DNA of 5,632 nucleotides, from contig NZ_LRUB01000010.1 of NCBI RefSeq assembly GCF_001550065.1, positions 1-5,632 of the forward strand, read 5' to 3'. The translations under genes and the position numbers were made by a program. This DNA is from Kordiimonas lipolytica. Its GTDB lineage: Bacteria > Pseudomonadota > Alphaproteobacteria > Sphingomonadales > Kordiimonadaceae. Shown here one piece after another: positions 1-5,632 of this stretch. The notes below the pieces were generated by a model. That model worked only from the letters and a program-made list of their open reading frames with translations. It made no database searches and was not told the DNA's origin. Each line of letters opens with the position of its first letter. The stretch's first letter is position 1.

Positions 1-13
1 AAAAGCAGCGGTG

Positions 14-1039
<1,026 letters not shown>

Positions 1040-1090
1040 TTACGACCGTAAAAGGTCTTGCCCCGAGTGGGCTCAACCACATTCCGCACC

Positions 1091-1120
1091 TTGAACAGGG
1101 GGTGGCCACCCCCTGTTCAA
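1091..1120. repeat. 30-bp perfect palindrome inside the IS left end
   Basis: The half-site TTGAACAGGGGGTGG (1091-1105) is followed directly by its exact reverse complement. In RNA it would form a very stable G+C-rich hairpin just upstream of the target-binding module. It may be part of the bridge RNA's 5' scaffold, or a protein-binding or cruciform site of the element end. Which of these applies cannot be told from sequence. Confidence 0.9.
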
Positions 1121-1126
1121 AATCAA

Positions 1127-1162
1127 AGAGGCACGAAGATCATAACAAATCTTCGTGCCTCT
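1127..1162 (-). terminator. Strong hairpin in the IS left end; 5' stem-loop of the bridge RNA or inward terminator
   Basis: Perfect 14-bp arms AGAGGCACGAAGAT and ATCTTCGTGCCTCT flank an 8-base loop. On the minus strand the stem is followed by TTGATTTTG, a loose U-rich tail. It could act as the 5' stem-loop of the bridge RNA, as a terminator that shields the element from alkB read-through, or both. The tail is not a clean T-run, so termination is only a possibility. Confidence 0.6.
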
Positions 1163-1170
1163 CAATGTAT

Positions 1171-1197
1171 AAGCCCCGGCCAACCAGCCAGGGGCTT
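1171..1197 (-). terminator. alkB Rho-independent terminator stem, separated from its T-tract by the IS
   Basis: Read on the minus strand, AAGCCCC (1197-1191) pairs with GGGGCTT (1177-1171), with an inner GGC/GCC extension and a short loop. It starts about 25 bases after the alkB stop codon. A working terminator needs a T-run after the stem, but here the sequence continues as ATACATTGAG, which is IS left-end sequence. Joining the flanks without the IS gives GGGGCT followed by at least three more T (3-1), so the original site looks like a standard terminator. The IS's own CTT lets the stem still form. Confidence 0.75.
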
Positions 1198-1222
1198 CCC
1201 GCTCCCAAGAGTTACATAAGCT

Positions 1223-2401
1223 TTATTCCGCAGCCTGCATCAGGCCTTCAGGGTGATGAAATTGCTTCATGATCTTGTCCCGCTTCGCAGGATGGATATA
1301 GGCTTTTGTCATGTCATAGCCATGCTGTTCGGCCACGCGCTTGTCCATAATAGTGAACCAGATGGGCGGGTTCCAGGCGGCCATGAACATGGTGAAATAG
1401 CCTGCCGGCAGCTGCGGTGCGGTATCAAAATGCCTCAGGCACTGGTACGGGCGCTCCGCATGCGCATGGTGGTCTGAATGCCGCTGCAGGTGATACAGCA
1501 TCACGTTCGACACGATATGATTGGCGTTCCAGCTGTGATGTGGTTGAACGCGCTCGTATTTTCCGTCGTCGCGCTTGGGGCGCATCAATCCGTAATGCTC
1601 AATATAGTTGGCGGATGACAGCATCAGGTTCGACAGAAGTGCACCGATGAGCAGGTACGGCAGCACAACCCAGCCAAGCCACAGAACAAACGCCGCATAC
1701 ATGCCGATGGTGATCAGCGTGTTCAAAAACACTTCGTTTTCAAGGCGGAAAGCAGACTTGCCCTTGCGGCCAAGACGCGTTTTCTCGATGTTCCAGGCGC
1801 GCTTGAAGCCGCCAGGAAGTTCATGCAAAACAAAGGCATAGAAGCTTTCGCCCATCATGGCGGTGGCGCTGTCCTCAGGGGTGGCAACCTGCACATGGTG
1901 GCCCAGGTTATGCTCGATCCGGAAGTGTCCCATGCCGCAAAGGCACAGAAGGAAACGCGCCACATTGATGGAGGTTTTATCCCGCCGATGGCCCACTTCA
2001 TGGGCGGTGTTCAGGGCGCCCGCGCCCATCAGCCCGTTGGCGATGGTGACAGCGATATAGGCGGTGATGGTGAGATCCATGTTGGCCACATACCAGGCGC
2101 CGACAACCCACACCAGATAGGCGGCCGGGAGGGCGGCGAAGGCCGACCAGCGATAAAACGGGTCATCGCGCAGGCGCGGGATGGCCTCCCGCGGTGGGTT
2201 GGATGTGTCTTCCCCGAACGCGATTTCAATAATCGGAATAAGGACATAGAAGAAAACAGGCGACAGCCACAGCACCGCTTCATGGCCCGATTTGGCATAA
2301 AGATACCAACTGATAAGCGGTATGGCGGTCAAAAGCACCGGCAGCGGCCACAGATATCTTTTGGTGTCGCGCCACTCGGCGGCGGCAGTTTCAGCAGTCA
2401 T
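1223..2401 (-). CDS. alkB: Alkane 1-monooxygenase (AlkB, membrane non-heme di-iron hydroxylase)
   Basis: This 392-residue integral inner-membrane enzyme hydroxylates the terminal carbon of medium- to long-chain n-alkanes, using O2 and electrons from rubredoxin and rubredoxin reductase. All family motifs are present: histidine box 1 HEVGH (134-138), box 2 EHNLGHH (163-169), the AlkB signature NYIEHYGL (265-272) and box 3 LQRHSDHH (305-312). Hydrophobic helices lie at about 17-36, 42-62, 85-106, 110-132 and 224-262, the last being a helical pair. Box 1 reads HEVGHRR rather than the common HELxHK. The start at 2401 is chosen because AGGAGG lies 8 bases upstream and the N-terminus has normal family length; the frame stays open upstream to 2554 but without family-like sequence. 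No rubredoxin gene is in the window. The gene is divergent from tetR, and its downstream terminator is interrupted by the IS. Confidence 0.97.
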   Translation of the reverse strand: MTAETAAAEWRDTKRYLWPLPVLLTAIPLISWYLYAKSGHEAVLWLSPVFFYVLIPIIEIAFGEDTSNPPREAIPRLRDDPFYRWSAFAALPAAYLVWVVGAWYVANMDLTITAYIAVTIANGLMGAGALNTAHEVGHRRDKTSINVARFLLCLCGMGHFRIEHNLGHHVQVATPEDSATAMMGESFYAFVLHELPGGFKRAWNIEKTRLGRKGKSAFRLENEVFLNTLITIGMYAAFVLWLGWVVLPYLLIGALLSNLMLSSANYIEHYGLMRPKRDDGKYERVQPHHSWNANHIVSNVMLYHLQRHSDHHAHAERPYQCLRHFDTAPQLPAGYFTMFMAAWNPPIWFTIMDKRVAEQHGYDMTKAYIHPAKRDKIMKQFHHPEGLMQAAE

Positions 2402-2414
2402 GGATTTCCCTCCT
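2402..2414 (-). promoter_or_regulatory. alkB ribosome binding site
   Basis: On the minus strand, GAGGAGGG is followed by AAATCC and then ATG at 2401. This full-strength Shine-Dalgarno at normal spacing decides the alkB start against the longer open frame reaching 2554. Confidence 0.85.
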
Positions 2415-2443
2415 CGCATCACAATTTGGCCGACTCTCTCATT

Positions 2444-2463
2444 TATTGATAATATTGTCAATA
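2444..2463. promoter_or_regulatory. AT-rich near-palindrome, candidate TetR operator at the alkB promoter
   Basis: TATTGA and TCAATA arms flank a symmetric AATATT centre, with one mismatched pair (18 of 20 bases symmetric). It lies 43 bases upstream of the alkB start codon. On the minus strand it contains TTGACA, a perfect -35 hexamer, although no convincing -10 follows at 16-18 bases. The size and symmetry fit a TetR-family operator overlapping the promoter. That the neighbouring regulator binds here is an inference. Confidence 0.5.
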
Positions 2464-2480
2464 GTGGCGGTGCGGTTAGC

Positions 2481-2598
2481 AAAAAGGGCACAAAAGGGGC
2501 ACACTCATAGGGCCCATTTGGGTACGGTTTTCTGCGGTTCCGGCGTGGGCACACCGGAAGTGCCCTGTGCCCACACGTCCTGCAGGTGTGCCCTTTTT
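2481..2598. repeat. Cluster of six GGGCACA-type motifs in the alkB-tetR intergenic region
   Basis: GGGCACA occurs at 2486-2492, 2497-2503 and 2547-2553. The inverted form (A/T)GTGCCC occurs at 2559-2565 (A variant), 2566-2572 and 2587-2593. The outermost pair extends to a perfect 12-base inverted repeat AAAAAGGGCACA / TGTGCCCTTTTT (2481-2492, 2587-2598), and an inner pair to GTGGGCACA / TGTGCCCAC (2545-2553, 2566-2574). Start-to-start spacings include 11 and 21 bases, near whole helical turns. This looks like a multi-site operator or a nested stem-loop. Confidence 0.65.
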
Positions 2599-2619
2599 CC
2601 CAAGGCCCGCTATTGCCGC

Positions 2620-2649
2620 TTGATCCAGCCCCCGCCCGCCGGGTAGAAA
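2620..2649 (+). promoter_or_regulatory. Weak candidate promoter of the tetR-family gene
   Basis: TTGATC (2620-2625) and TAGAAA (2644-2649) are spaced 18 bases apart, 25 bases before the ATG. Both hexamers deviate from consensus. A start of transcription here would give a leader of only about 20 bases containing AAAAGGG as ribosome binding site. Confidence 0.3.
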
Positions 2650-2674
2650 AGGGAAGGGGTTAAAAGGGCCATGT

Positions 2675-3289
2675 ATGAGTGACCGACAGAAAGATACGCA
2701 GAAACGCACCCGGCTGAACCCGGAAGAGCGACGCCGCCAGCTTCTGGACGCGGCGGTGGAGCTGTTTGCCGAACGCGGCATCGGCGAAGCCAAGCACGCG
2801 GACATTGCCAAGCGCACGGGTGTTTCGGTTGCCACCACCTTTGTTTATTTCCCGACGCGCGAGGCGCTGATTGACGCGGTGCTGGATGACGTGGCGGAGA
2901 AAAACCTGGCGATTTTTGCGGAGGTGGACCCCACAGGGCTTTCGACCGCCGAACTGCTGACCGCGCTGGCGGAGCATGCCACCAGCCGCCTGGATGATGA
3001 GCGCGCCTTTGCCCAGGTCTGGCTGAACTGGTCCACCAACTTCGCGCCGCACATCCGCGAAAAATTCCTGGAATGCCAGAATATCGTGCTCGATAACCTC
3101 ACTGCGATCCTGGATGCCGCCACACCGGGCCGCCAGAAGGGCCGCGGCGCGCGGGACGACGCGCGCATATTGCTGGCCGCAAGCCAGATGCTGACCGTGA
3201 TGAAGCTGGACGGCATTTCAAAAGAACGCCGCGACCGCTTTACCGAACACACCATCGACGTGGTGCTGGCCTACACGGGCGAGAAATAG
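2675..3289 (+). CDS. TetR/AcrR-family transcriptional regulator, divergent from alkB
   Basis: This is a 204-residue DNA-binding regulator of normal family length. The N-terminal three-helix TetR domain is clear. ERRRQLLDAAVELFAERG (18-35) is helix 1, and the helix-turn-helix spans about 39-62 with DIAKRTGVSVATTFVYFPTR. The all-helical remainder is the ligand-binding and dimer domain, whose ligand cannot be read. The start at 2675 is supported by AAAAGGG (2662-2668) just upstream; the ATG at 2671 is out of frame and stops after three codons. The gene is G+C-rich, especially at 3121-3180. Its position suggests autoregulation and control of alkB, possibly with an alkane-derived or fatty-acid ligand, but only by analogy with other regulator/alkB pairs. 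It ends 4 bases from the convergent stop codon of the next gene, with no terminator visible between. Confidence 0.94.
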   Translation: MSDRQKDTQKRTRLNPEERRRQLLDAAVELFAERGIGEAKHADIAKRTGVSVATTFVYFPTREALIDAVLDDVAEKNLAIFAEVDPTGLSTAELLTALAEHATSRLDDERAFAQVWLNWSTNFAPHIREKFLECQNIVLDNLTAILDAATPGRQKGRGARDDARILLAASQMLTVMKLDGISKERRDRFTEHTIDVVLAYTGEK

Positions 3290-3293
3290 GGGG

Positions 3294-4334
3294 CTACAAG
3301 GACGGTTTGCCCGATTTAATCTTTTTGATTTCTTCAACAATATACTGGGCAATTGCGGATGCGGCATCTGAGTATCTTTTCGTCATGCGTGCTGATAAAT
3401 CGTCCCAAGTCCCTGTGGGATAGAAGAATGTCTGGATTTCTGACAAGATATCTTCCGGTGCCGAGTGCATTGCGTCCAGCCAGTGGTTAAAGGTGTTCGC
3501 GGCATTCTTCAAGTCAATGTCGCCCGAAAAATCGCGAGTGATGTCCTTTGCTTCTTCAAGTAAGCCCACTAGGCCCGCGAATTTGCTGTTTTGAGTGGCT
3601 TCAAATTGCGTAATCCACTCTTTTTCGTAAGCTTCTTTTGTTAGCAGGAGGGTGTTTCTGTTGACGAGGTATCGGTCCACACCTGTTTCGTCTTCAATAA
3701 TGTATCCCAACGCTTCCCATATTCGAAGTCCATCTGAGCGTGCACCGCGTTTAACGAGATAATCATAGTTCATGTCGGCTACTGTCGAAGAAAACTCACC
3801 GATTGAGCCGCGATATCTTTGGGGCAAGAGATAGACAAATCCAGCACTGCCTATAGCGAGAAATACCCAGAAAAGGGCATTGGCGTCTCTAAGAATGCAC
3901 CAAACACCAGCCCCCAGCCATGTGATGAGAAGCAGCAGGCAGCCCGGCCCGGAAAGCTCTAGCGACGGCGCATATAGCTTGTATTGGTTCAGCAGAACCT
4001 TGCGAAGTTTGGGGTGACAGCGATGAGGCAGGTCTGAAAACTTTGTTTGCGGCGTAACCTTTATGGTTGGTGCCAACTCTTTGAGAATGCGGCGAACTAT
4101 GTAGAACGCCATCTGTCCGGCGCATTTGGAGTGATAGGCGGTACTTTTCCCAACCTCTTTTCTCAGCGTGGTGTAGATGTCGCCAACCGTGTGCCATTGC
4201 GCAGTGTCAGCGTCTGCAAATGTTGTCTGAAAAGAGGCTTCTATTTTTTCGATCAATTCAACGTCATCGCCATCCCCGGCCAAATTCAGGGAAGAGGGAT
4301 GTGTGTCACGAACAAATTGAAGGCGTGGTGTCAT
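3294..4334 (-). CDS. Unrecognised membrane protein with two carrier-protein-like segments
   Basis: This 346-residue protein is of unknown function. Residues about 22-60 (DDVELIEKIEASF, then TVGDIYTTL) resemble the second half of an acyl carrier protein fold. However, the place where the phosphopantetheine serine (DSL) would sit reads AGDGDD, so it should not carry a prosthetic group. A basic linker (80-112) follows, then two hydrophobic segments at about 131-148 and 152-171, which suggest a helical hairpin in the membrane. Residues 183-230 (STVADMNYDYL, RIWEALGYIIEDETGVD) again look carrier-like. The C-terminal 110 residues are helical and charged. No Shine-Dalgarno is visible before the ATG at 4334. 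Sampled stretches are low in G+C (23 of 60 bases at 3301-3360) against 47 of 60 in tetR at 3121-3180, which hints at separate ancestry. Family assignment is tentative. Confidence 0.75.
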   Translation of the reverse strand: MTPRLQFVRDTHPSSLNLAGDGDDVELIEKIEASFQTTFADADTAQWHTVGDIYTTLRKEVGKSTAYHSKCAGQMAFYIVRRILKELAPTIKVTPQTKFSDLPHRCHPKLRKVLLNQYKLYAPSLELSGPGCLLLLITWLGAGVWCILRDANALFWVFLAIGSAGFVYLLPQRYRGSIGEFSSTVADMNYDYLVKRGARSDGLRIWEALGYIIEDETGVDRYLVNRNTLLLTKEAYEKEWITQFEATQNSKFAGLVGLLEEAKDITRDFSGDIDLKNAANTFNHWLDAMHSAPEDILSEIQTFFYPTGTWDDLSARMTKRYSDAASAIAQYIVEEIKKIKSGKPSL

Positions 4335-4410
4335 TGCGACACGTTAGCAATTTGCGGGCACTGCACAACATTTTTGTTTGTCTTACAAGGATGAGAAGTA
4401 GGGCAAATCC

Positions 4411-4534
4411 TCCGTCATGCTGAACTTGTTTGGCGTGCCGCCAGCTTCGCAAACAGCATCCACACAATGCTTGGCGCAGCTACGCTTAGGAAAGGCTTGT
4501 GCAATGGACCCTGAACCAAGTTCAGGGTGACGGA
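4411..4534. repeat. REP-like imperfect inverted repeat
   Basis: TCCGTCATGCTGAACTTG (4411-4428) and CAAGTTCAGGGTGACGGA (4517-4534) are inverted copies matching at 16 of 18 positions. The right copy contains its own perfect hairpin CCCTGAAC-CAA-GTTCAGGG (4509-4527). The left copy looks like a related palindrome, TGCTG...CAGCA, widened by about 22 bases between 4432 and 4453. Repeats starting GTCATGCTGAACTTG are familiar in intergenic DNA of many alphaproteobacteria. They are likely dispersed extragenic palindromes of unclear function. No T-run follows, so a terminator role is not supported. Confidence 0.7.
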
Positions 4535-4591
4535 CTATACATAGTGCGCGCCTTTTCTGGGGCTCCGCCGGGCACAGGAAATGGGATTATT

Positions 4592-4619
4592 TTGACACTG
4601 CCTGAACTCAGTCTACAAT
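4592..4619 (+). promoter_or_regulatory. Probable sigma70-type promoter of the DEAD-box helicase gene
   Basis: TTGACA (4592-4597) is a perfect -35 hexamer, and TACAAT (4614-4619), five of six bases of TATAAT, follows after 16 bases. Transcription from about 4626 would leave a leader of roughly 105 bases before the ATG at 4731. Confidence 0.6.
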
Positions 4620-4730
4620 GGGCAGGCTAAATTGAGCTTGTCTCGGCGCACGCTTCGCAGTATCCGTGCGGTCTTCTTAATGCGATTAGCTGGCAGTTTT
4701 GCGGCTAAACCCCGTTTCCGAAAGTATACA

Positions 4731-5632
4731 ATGACAGAATTTGATGGTGTCGTTCCGGCGCTCGGCCAAGCGTTAACAAAACGCGGCTATACTTCTCTCA
4801 CACCCGTGCAGAAAGAAATGCTGGCCCCGGGCCTTGTTGGCGCTGACGCTCTCGTTTCTGCACAAACGGGGTCTGGCAAAACAGTTGCTTTCGGCCTTGC
4901 CCTTGCGCCCGATATTCTTGAGGGGGCTGAAAAGCTCACCCAGGCACACGCGCCACTGGCGCTCGTGATCGCGCCCACGCGTGAGCTTGCCCTTCAAGTG
5001 AAGCGCGAGCTTGAATGGCTCTATGAACTGGCTGGGGCAACCATTGCCACCTGTGTTGGCGGGATGGATATGCGCACGGAGCGCCGCAGTCTGGACCGGG
5101 GCGCGCACATTGTGGTTGGCACACCCGGCCGGTTGCGCGACCATATTGAACGGGGCTCGCTTGATATGACAGCGCTGCGTGCTGTTGTTCTTGATGAAGC
5201 TGACGAAATGCTTGATCTCGGTTTTCGGGATGATCTGGAATATATGCTGGATACAGCGCCGGATCACCGCCGGACGCTTTTGTTCTCTGCGACCGTGCCG
5301 AAATCGATTATGGGGCTTGCCAAACGCTATCAGCGCGATGCCATCCGCATTGAAACCAAAAGCGATACGAAGCAGCACCAGGACATCGAATATCGCGCCC
5401 TGATGCTGGCACCCAATGACAAAGAAAACGGCATCATCAATGTGATCCGTTATTTCGAAGCGCCGAACACCATCATCTTTTGCAGCACGCGTGCTGAAGT
5501 GAACCATATGACGAGCCGCCTCAATAACCGTGGCTTTTCGGTTGTGGCCTTGTCGGGTGAACTGAGTCAGAACGAACGCAGCCACGCCCTGCAGGCGATG
5601 CGGGATGGGCGCGCGCGCGTCTGTGTTGCCAC
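4731..5632 (+). CDS. DEAD-box ATP-dependent RNA helicase, 3' end outside the window
   Basis: This enzyme unwinds RNA duplexes using ATP; the family serves in ribosome assembly, RNA decay and cold adaptation. Three hundred codons are visible and the frame is still open at the window edge. Motifs in order are the Q motif with Q27 in SLTPVQ, Walker A AQTGSGKT (44-51), Ia PTREL (82-86), GG (110-111), TPGR (131-134), DEAD (155-158), SAT (186-188), and the start of the second RecA domain with IIFCSTR (248-254). It ends at the beginning of motif V (VCVAT). The C-terminal extension that would separate DeaD/CsdA, RhlE and RhlB types is not visible, so no symbol is given. The ATG at 4731 is chosen because MTEFDGVVPALG leads directly into the Q motif; an in-frame ATG at 4680 would add 17 basic residues. 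The ribosome binding site is weak (GAAAG). Confidence 0.97.
   Translation, partial: MTEFDGVVPALGQALTKRGYTSLTPVQKEMLAPGLVGADALVSAQTGSGKTVAFGLALAPDILEGAEKLTQAHAPLALVIAPTRELALQVKRELEWLYELAGATIATCVGGMDMRTERRSLDRGAHIVVGTPGRLRDHIERGSLDMTALRAVVLDEADEMLDLGFRDDLEYMLDTAPDHRRTLLFSATVPKSIMGLAKRYQRDAIRIETKSDTKQHQDIEYRALMLAPNDKENGIINVIRYFEAPNTIIFCSTRAEVNHMTSRLNNRGFSVVALSGELSQNERSHALQAMRDGRARVCVA

Larger units (their letters stand above)
4335..4730. other. 396-base intergenic region
   Basis: The region lies between two divergent genes. It holds a REP-like inverted repeat (4411-4534) and a sigma70-type promoter for the helicase gene (4592-4619), each listed separately. I see no convincing promoter for the minus-strand gene in 4335-4410, no tRNA and no additional ORF with coding character. 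In the helicase leader a weak stem CGCACG/CGTGCG (4647-4652, 4665-4670) is possible. Confidence 0.7.

Noticed and set aside
1091..1197. Reading all three hairpins as native alkB terminators outside the IS
   Set aside because: The donor guide pairs with CT+TATACAT at 1173-1165, placing the IS end before the two inner hairpins; only the stem at 1171-1197 then belongs to alkB.
1823..2449. Plus-strand open frame (208 codons) opposite alkB
   Set aside because: It is a shadow of the conserved AlkB coding sequence and continues into the control region.
2402..2554. 51-residue N-terminal extension of AlkB from an ATG at 2554
   Set aside because: The extension has no family-like sequence and no ribosome binding site was picked out for it, whereas the ATG at 2401 has AGGAGG at ideal spacing and gives normal AlkB length.
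2545..2574. Sigma54 promoter suggested by TGGGCAC
   Set aside because: The GG and GC doublets are not separated by the required 10 bases on either strand at any of the GGGCAC copies.
2481..2598. CRISPR array suggested by repeated GGGCACA motifs
   Set aside because: The motifs are only 7 bases, in both orientations and with irregular spacing; there are no spacers of constant length and no cas genes.
4680..4730. Upstream in-frame ATG for the helicase at 4680
   Set aside because: It would add 17 residues not typical of the family and has no ribosome binding site; MTEFDGVVP fits the usual N-terminus before the Q motif.
4773..5585. Long minus-strand open frame (270 codons) opposite the helicase
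   Set aside because: It is fully overlapped by unmistakable helicase motifs on the plus strand and its own translation shows no recognisable domain.

Overview
The window reads as chromosomal DNA of a Gram-negative bacterium, most likely an alphaproteobacterium. That is an inference from the DEAD-box helicase, the alkB/tetR pair and a REP-like palindrome containing CCCTGAAC-CAA-GTTCAGGG; no rRNA or other strong marker is present. Five protein genes are visible: an IS110-family transposase (minus), an alkane 1-monooxygenase alkB (minus), a divergent TetR-family regulator (plus), an unidentified two-helix membrane protein (minus) and a DEAD-box RNA helicase (plus) that runs off the right edge.

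Left part (about 4-1173): an apparently complete and intact IS110-type insertion sequence, read on the minus strand. It has a 313-residue DEDD/serine transposase preceded by about 215 bases of noncoding left end. That leader folds by eye into two strong hairpins and then two stem / internal-loop / apical-hairpin modules, which is the architecture of a bridge RNA. The internal loops can be decoded. The donor loop matches both element ends visible in the window (ACCGCTG before a CT core on the right end, CT then TATACAT on the left end). The target loop matches the flank (CGGGG then CT) and predicts CT followed by TTTTTAC on the other side, of which the first three T are the last bases visible. 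The flank is the 3' side of a hairpin just after alkB, so the element appears to have inserted exactly between the stem and the T-tract of alkB's Rho-independent terminator, and its guide appears written for a terminator-like site.

Middle part (1223-3289): alkB and tetR are divergent across a 273-base control region. This holds an AT-rich near-palindrome beside alkB and a cluster of six GGGCACA-type motifs, three in each orientation. The layout suggests that the TetR protein controls alkane hydroxylation locally, but no binding is shown by sequence alone.

Right part (3294-5632): tetR converges on a lower-G+C gene for a 346-residue protein with two membrane helices between what look like two carrier-protein-like segments. 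After a 396-base gap holding a REP-like inverted repeat and a good sigma70-type promoter comes the helicase gene.

The most notable content is the readable bridge RNA with both element ends and one flank consistent with it, and its apparent terminator target.
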